Of a DNA stretch of 64,000 nt, positions 58,975 through 64,000 are shown piece by piece (the first letter of the stretch is position 1; each line of letters begins with the position of its first letter). Source of the stretch: Pollenia angustigena. Its lineage: Eukaryota > Arthropoda > Insecta > Diptera > Polleniidae. The DNA is taken from contig OV884059.1 in assembly GCA_930367215.1 (NCBI GenBank), forward strand, positions 8,766,945-8,830,944, in the 5' to 3' direction. Under the pieces are notes generated by a model that worked only from the letters and a program-made list of their open reading frames with translations, had not been told where the DNA came from and did not search any database. The position numbers and the translations under genes are program-made.

Positions 58975-61500
58975 AAAAAGGGAAAAAAAGGATCCATCAG
59001 GATATGCCAAATTTTTCAGGTAAAACTTTAATGCTCAAAGTTTTTATTTAGTCAAAGCTTTAAGGTATATTTTTTTTCTTAGTAAAAATTCAACTGGATT
59101 AAATATGTATAAGCCTAGATAAGCTTTTCCAGAGAACAATTCTAATGAAATTTTTCTACCGTAACTATTCAGTAAAAAATATCTTGTGACTTTAATTGGA
59201 TCCTAAATACATATATGCTATAAAAATTCTTTACAATAATTGCCTAACAATATACCCTTAAATGTATGTAAGTTTAATAGCGATTGATTAGTTTTCTTTT
59301 TTTTATGATATTTATACCTTTTACAATTTAGTGACATTCCATCAACTCACAAGGGTTCTCAATAAATAAAACCTTTTGCAAAAGGGAAAAAGAAAGAAAA
59401 AAACAAATTAACCCCTGTTTGCATAGAACCACTTCAATAAGTTAAAATTTCCTGTATTACATTTAACACATACTCTAAATTTGGAAATAAACTCAATCAC
59501 ATTCAAGGAAATCTGATACAATACCAAAAATTTAAATAGCGTTCATGAGGCTGATGCCGAAGAGAGAAATAAAAAGGTGCAGGAGGAGGGGGAGATGCTT
59601 ATAAAGGATGTGCCAAATCGACCACACAACTGCAAACACTTATGCCAATTTCTATAGATCTCGTGCCTTCTTTATTGATTTGACAATGCCACAAAATTAT
59701 GTTTTAACATTTATAAAAATGTTAAAAATTTAAGAAGGGGTTTTAGGGTTTATCAAGAACTCCTTTGCAGATATTTAAGGCTTAAGTAGTTTTCAAGTAG
59801 AATTTATGCTGCATAATTTTGTGTAAGCTTTTCTTTTTTAAGAAAAAAAGTCTGAAAAAAATAAAATCAACTTGAAAATCAATATCAATTTAACAATGAA
59901 TTTTTTATTCCCTTCATTTATTCTCTGTCAATCCTTAACAAGAGACACGTGCCAGACAACAATAGCTTATCAATGTGAGCAGTGTAGTGTGTGTATGAGA
60001 CTTGGAAAGAAATATTTTACTGTTTTTATTTGCCTTGCAATAAAATTTAAGTCGCGGCAATTATGTTGCAATTGTTGTAAGTTATTTTTGTTGCTGTAAA
60101 TATAATATTCTTGGTTGCTTGATCTTTACGGTATTTTCTTTATTGTGTCAAGTGTGTTACTGTAAATCATTGAAAGGAAATTCTTATCAGAAGTATTTTT
60201 TTCTGGAATTCTATAAGGGATGAGGGATTCCGTTTTAGTCGAATCTCTCTTTAAGAGACATGGCTCGAGTTAAGTTTCTATACTAGAAAGACTGGAGTCA
60301 AGTTTTGTTTCCACTCTTAAGATACCAGAGTAAATGATATTGAAGTTTAGAGTAATTGTCTTCTTCTTCAGTCCGCTTAATTCCCTGTAGAGCATAGGGC
60401 CTATTACTGGACAAATTTTCTAATAATTTCTAAAGGCGAGTCGCTGTAAAATAGTCAACAGACATGACGTCACCGGCTTTTATTAGCAACCTCAATGCCA
60501 CATTTGCTTTATCTTACTTACTTACAACTTTTACCCTAAAATTCTATAGCCTACTTTAAGGTTTATTGTCCTTATATGTATTCTAAAGAAGTTGTTTTGT
60601 TTTCCTTTTATTTCAATTCCAAAAACTTTATAACTTTCTATTTAATATTCATTACATCAGAGATTGTTGCCTTGCCAAATAATAAAACATCGCAAAACGA
60701 CTACCTGTTTGTTTTTTTTAAAGCTAATGCAATTGTTAACCTAAATTCCGAATAACAAAATTCATAGCCTACTTTTAGGTGTTTTTGAATTTTATATGAC
60801 CGTTAAAATTGCAATCGAAAATAATAAAAAAACGAAAAATGCCAGCATCGAATTTTAATAAAACGCACATAAAAACAAAACAAAAACAAATAATGAAAAA
60901 AACAGGAATTTATGACAGCAAATTTATAGGATTTCGTTAGAGTTTGATTACAAAAACACCTGTTTTTTTGTGTTGCTTTTTGGTAGCGCAGACACCATAA
61001 ACTTTGGTTCCATTGTTCCAAGTTTATGGCAAAACATTTTTATATAAAAATTGCTATAAAATTTATGATGTTTGTTTATTTTTTTTATTAAAGAAATATA
61101 AAGAAACAATATAAATTGTTTTTTTTTTTTTTTTTTTTTTTTGTTAGAATCAAAAGTGGGGTTTTGGGCTGCCGGGAGGGTTTTATTTTATTTTACTCCT
61201 TTACGGTACATTTTATTTTCCTTATAATCGAATTGTTTGTTAGTTGAATGCCACAAATTTTTTTGTGGTTTATACATGTTTGTTGCTGCAAATAAGTGCC
61301 AGTCGTAAGCAATTTGTTAAACACAAATGAAATGAATGGAATTAGGAATCCCTCAAGTGATTTAGATTTTTTTGGAAAAAATTTTATCAACATTTTTTTT
61401 TTGGGTTCTTTCGGATTTGCAAAAATAATGCTGTTGAATGTAAAAAAAATTTTGCATATTTAATTACGCTCAGTACAGTGGAAGAGAGAATCATTAAATA
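58975..61500. other. AT-rich non-coding stretch
   Basis: No gene supported. A 75-codon Cys-containing frame at 59872-60099 lacks a signal peptide and any family match. Poly-T at about 61119-61142. Confidence 0.4.
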
Positions 61501-61519
61501 TAAAAAATGTCAGTCTTTG

Positions 61520-61700
61520 GTTTCTGTAAAAGACAATAGTTTTAGTCTCCGTTTGGGAGACAATTTCTAAGTCTCTATAGACTATTTCTAGCCGAGTTCT
61601 CGTCTTCTTATAAAAGACTTGTTACGGTTTATGTCTAGAAGACTAGTTTTAGCATCTGACAAGAGACTAGTCAGGGTAAAATCACTTTACAGGGGGCGGT
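61520..61700. repeat. GTCTCT...AGAGAC repeat, left block
   Basis: AGTCTCTATAGACT, TATAAAAGACTTG and CAAGAGACTAGT resemble the repeats at 63.4-64 kb. The block is cut by the foldback element. Confidence 0.6.
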
Positions 61701-61712
61701 GCTATTTTTTTC

Positions 61713-62814
61713 GGCTGTAGGAAATATCGCCCAAAGAAAAATGGCCCAAAAAAAAAATTAAAAAATTCCATGTAAAATTGGGCCTTAATTCATATGAAAA
61801 GTGACCCAAAATTTTTGGGCTTTTTTTCGTTATTATTGGGTGATTTTTCGTTTTTTTAAAATATTATATGAAAAATAGCCCATTTTTTCGGGCCATCTTT
61901 ATTTAATATAATTGTAATTTATTTAAAAATAAGTTTGTTGTTTTTTCTCTGGGTGTTTATATTAAATATATAACGAAAACACTTTTGGGCGCAAGGATTT
62001 TCTCCTCAAGGATATAATATATACCGGCTGCGCTAACTAAAGCTTCTCTGCATGGATTTTCTCCTCTATGGTATAATAAACACCGGCTTCGCTAACTAAA
62101 GCTTCTCTGTATAGACGGCCTTCGGCCGGGCGCAAGGATTTTCTCCTCTATGGTATAACAAACACCGGCCTCGCTAACTAAAGCTTCTCTGTATAGCCGG
62201 CCTTCGGCCGGGCGCAAGGATTTCCCCTCTATGGTATAACAAACACCGGCTTCGCTAACTAAAGCTTCTCTGCGTATATGGCCTTCGTTCGAAAACAAGG
62301 CAGATTTTAGAAGCTTTACTTAGCGAAACCTCCATAGAGGAGAAAATCCTTGCGCCCGGCCGAAGGCCGGCTATACAGAGAAGCTTTAGTTAGCGAAGCC
62401 GGTGTTTGCTATACCATAGAGGAGAAAATCCTTGCGCCCGGCCGAAGACCGGCTATGCAGAGAAGCTTAGCGAAGTTTGCGCAGCCGGTATTACTGTCCT
62501 TACTGCCGAGCAGCTGTTGAAGATAGAATGCAATTTTTTACATAAAACTTACACTTGTATGGAACTAAATTTATATGAATAATAACCACTTTTTTGCAAA
62601 TTGGGTAATTTTTAATTTCTTTTCGGAAAATTCGTTTTTGCTTTTTGGGTCATTTTTCATTTTTTTTGGGCCCTTTTTCGTTTTTGTTGGGCAAAATTTC
62701 ATATATAACTTTTTGGGTCATTTTTCATGTTCTTTTGGGCGATTCTTCATTTGGGCGATTTTTCATTTTTTTTTTTTTTGGGCCATTTTTCTTTGGGCGA
62801 TATTTCCTACAGCC
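61713..62814. mobile_element. Mutator-like foldback element, 1102 bp, perfect 9-bp duplication
   Basis: Perfect TIRs of about 40 bases starting GGCTGTAGGAAATATCGCCC. ATTTTTTTC flanks both sides (61704-61712 and 62815-62823). Inside the TIRs are short GGGC-ATTTTTCAT units. The core has about four direct copies of an 80-bp unit (GGCCGGGCGCAAGGATTTTC, ATGGTATAACAAACACCGGC, CTAACTAAAGCTTCTCTG) and then about two inverted copies, making a long stem. No transposase. Confidence 0.9.
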
Positions 62815-62823
62815 ATTTTTTTC

Positions 62824-63400
62824 TTATTAAAAGAAAGGCATAGCAACCCTTGAGGAAAGTGAACTAACACTTAACTTGTCACGTGATAGTTCTATAGTGA
62901 TAGGGACCGGTTCGAGTTCTAACACTTTATATGAAGGGGACTTGTCACTTTAACATGGCGATGTCCTACGAGGGGGTTAATTGGCACCTTTTTGGCGCTT
63001 TGTAACAGGTCACAGAAACAACCTAAATGGACACATTAAATTTCAGTTTAAATAATGCCTGTCGCAAATATTGTCCCAAATGAACCATGTTATTAGGGCG
63101 GATCCCCTTCATTTAAAGTAATAGAGCCAGGTAGAATCAATCAGTCATTACCAACACAAAATCCAGTTACATGGCAAGTTGTTTGTTAGTTACCTTCTGG
63201 AGTAACTACTCTTCTAGCACATTATCACCAGTTAAGTGATATGTTCTGTTTTAACCTATCACAATTCGTTCCTTTTTATTATAAAACTGCATTCACTTGT
63301 CACGGGATAAGTGCCTTAAAACCAATTGACACAAATTTCCCGCAGGGAAAAGTTGCAAATATTTTTGTAGCTTTACTTATTGTAGTATTGCCGCCGAGAA
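62824..63400. other. Non-coding stretch
   Basis: GC-richer than average. Contains CACTTGTCAC-type motifs at 62870-62960 and 63230-63310. No gene seen. Confidence 0.4.
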
Positions 63401-64000
63401 AATAAATTTTTTCTTTTTTTGAGGGAGTATATTTAGTCCTTATATAAAATACAGGGCGTATAAGAGATAATTCTAGTCTCTGTATGAAATGATTAGCTTA
63501 AGTCTCTGAAGACAGACTACTTTTAGTTTCTGTATAAGACACTTGGTGAGGTCTATTTATAAGAGTCTAGTCCTTGTATAAGATATTGGTTCGAGATTCT
63601 GTATACAATAGAAGTTCCAGTCTCTGTATGAGAGAATTCCTTTAAGACTCTGTATAAGAGAACATACTTCCAGTCTCTGATTGAAATGATTAGCTTAAGT
63701 AAGAAACGTGTTTAGGTCTCTTTGTAAGAGTCTAGTCCTTGTATAAGAGATTGGATCGAGATTCTGTATAAAATAGAAGTCCCAGTCTCTGTGTAAGAGA
63801 ATTCCTTTTAGTCTCTGTTTACGAGAAAATACTTCCAGTCTCTGTTTAAAATGATAAGCTCAAGTAAGAACAAATTTAGGTCTCTTTATAAGAGTATAGT
63901 TCCTATATAAGAGACTGGATCCAGTTTCTGTATAAGACATAAGTTCCAGTCACTTTACAAAAGACTCGGTATAAGAGAAAATACTTCTGGTCTTTGTTTG
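63400..64000 (+). repeat. GTCTCT...AGAGA dyad repeat with 167-bp higher-order period
   Basis: CAGTCTCTGTATAAGAGA-type dyads about every 30 bases. The larger block from ATACTTCCAGTCTCTG through GATTAGCTTAAGTAAG at about 63663 recurs at about 63830, and a third block begins near 63980. The array runs off the window. Confidence 0.85.

Noticed and set aside
59872..60099. Cys-containing small protein
   Set aside because: No signal peptide, irregular cysteines, no neighbouring exon that would complete it.
62092..62298. 68-codon minus-strand frame with two near-identical halves
   Set aside because: It is the 80-bp unit of the Mutator-like foldback element read in one frame.

Overview
This window looks like AT-rich nuclear DNA of a higher fly, probably a calyptrate such as a blow fly. 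That assignment is an inference. It rests on mariner-type transposon relics, non-LTR retrotransposon fragments, short introns with standard fly splice sites, AATAAA poly(A) signals, and an interspersed repeat carrying the ATTCGGCTGTGCCGAAT hairpin, a type I associate with calyptrate flies from memory. Nothing bacterial or viral was seen. Most of the window is intergenic or intronic and repeat-rich.

Two protein-coding genes can be supported, and both need splicing to be read. The larger (minus strand, 38846-41317) encodes a secreted protein of about 794 residues, very acidic and apparently disordered, with about eight tandem repeats of 55-75 residues. Its signal peptide is split by a 72- or 87-base phase-1 intron. 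A TATA box lies just upstream and a poly(A) signal downstream. The smaller (plus strand, 50175-51245) encodes a secreted charged protein of 141 residues. It too has a signal peptide split by a phase-1 intron, and two related foldback elements sit inside that 645-base intron. I recognise neither protein. Their shared layout suggests secreted gland or structural products.

Layout. 0-5 kb: short terminal-inverted-repeat (TIR) elements and a 95-bp minisatellite. 6.4-7.3 kb: GGATA satellite. 8.9-10.5 kb: pyrimidine-only tract. 10-17.6 kb: a 41-bp double-hairpin repeat family, including two well-ordered arrays in opposite orientation at 12.0-12.6 and 13.7-15.6 kb. 18.8-26.9 kb: diffuse ATTATTCG/CGAATAAT-rich DNA with a 143-bp array at 19.2-20.6 kb that two small foldback elements have invaded. 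24-25 kb: a copy of the hairpin-ended interspersed repeat. 27.7-37.2 kb: non-LTR retrotransposon fragments, a Mutator-like foldback element (30.1 kb), small TIR elements and a GACGCC minisatellite. 38.8-41.4 kb: the acidic repeat gene. 42-47.3 kb: nested palindrome, two Tc1/mariner relics and a tRNA-derived SINE. 48.3-49.7 kb: second SINE and a foldback MITE. 50.2-51.3 kb: the small secreted gene. 52.4-53.7 kb: retrotransposon debris, partly triplicated. 55.3-56.8 kb: an 8-bp satellite split cleanly by a Helitron-like element. 58-59 kb: second full copy of the hairpin-ended repeat. 61.5-64 kb: GTCTCT...AGAGAC repeats around a 1.1-kb Mutator-like foldback element with a perfect 9-bp target duplication.

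The genes show no operon-like organisation. The notable theme is the density and variety of palindromic DNA, much of it able to form long hairpins if transcribed.
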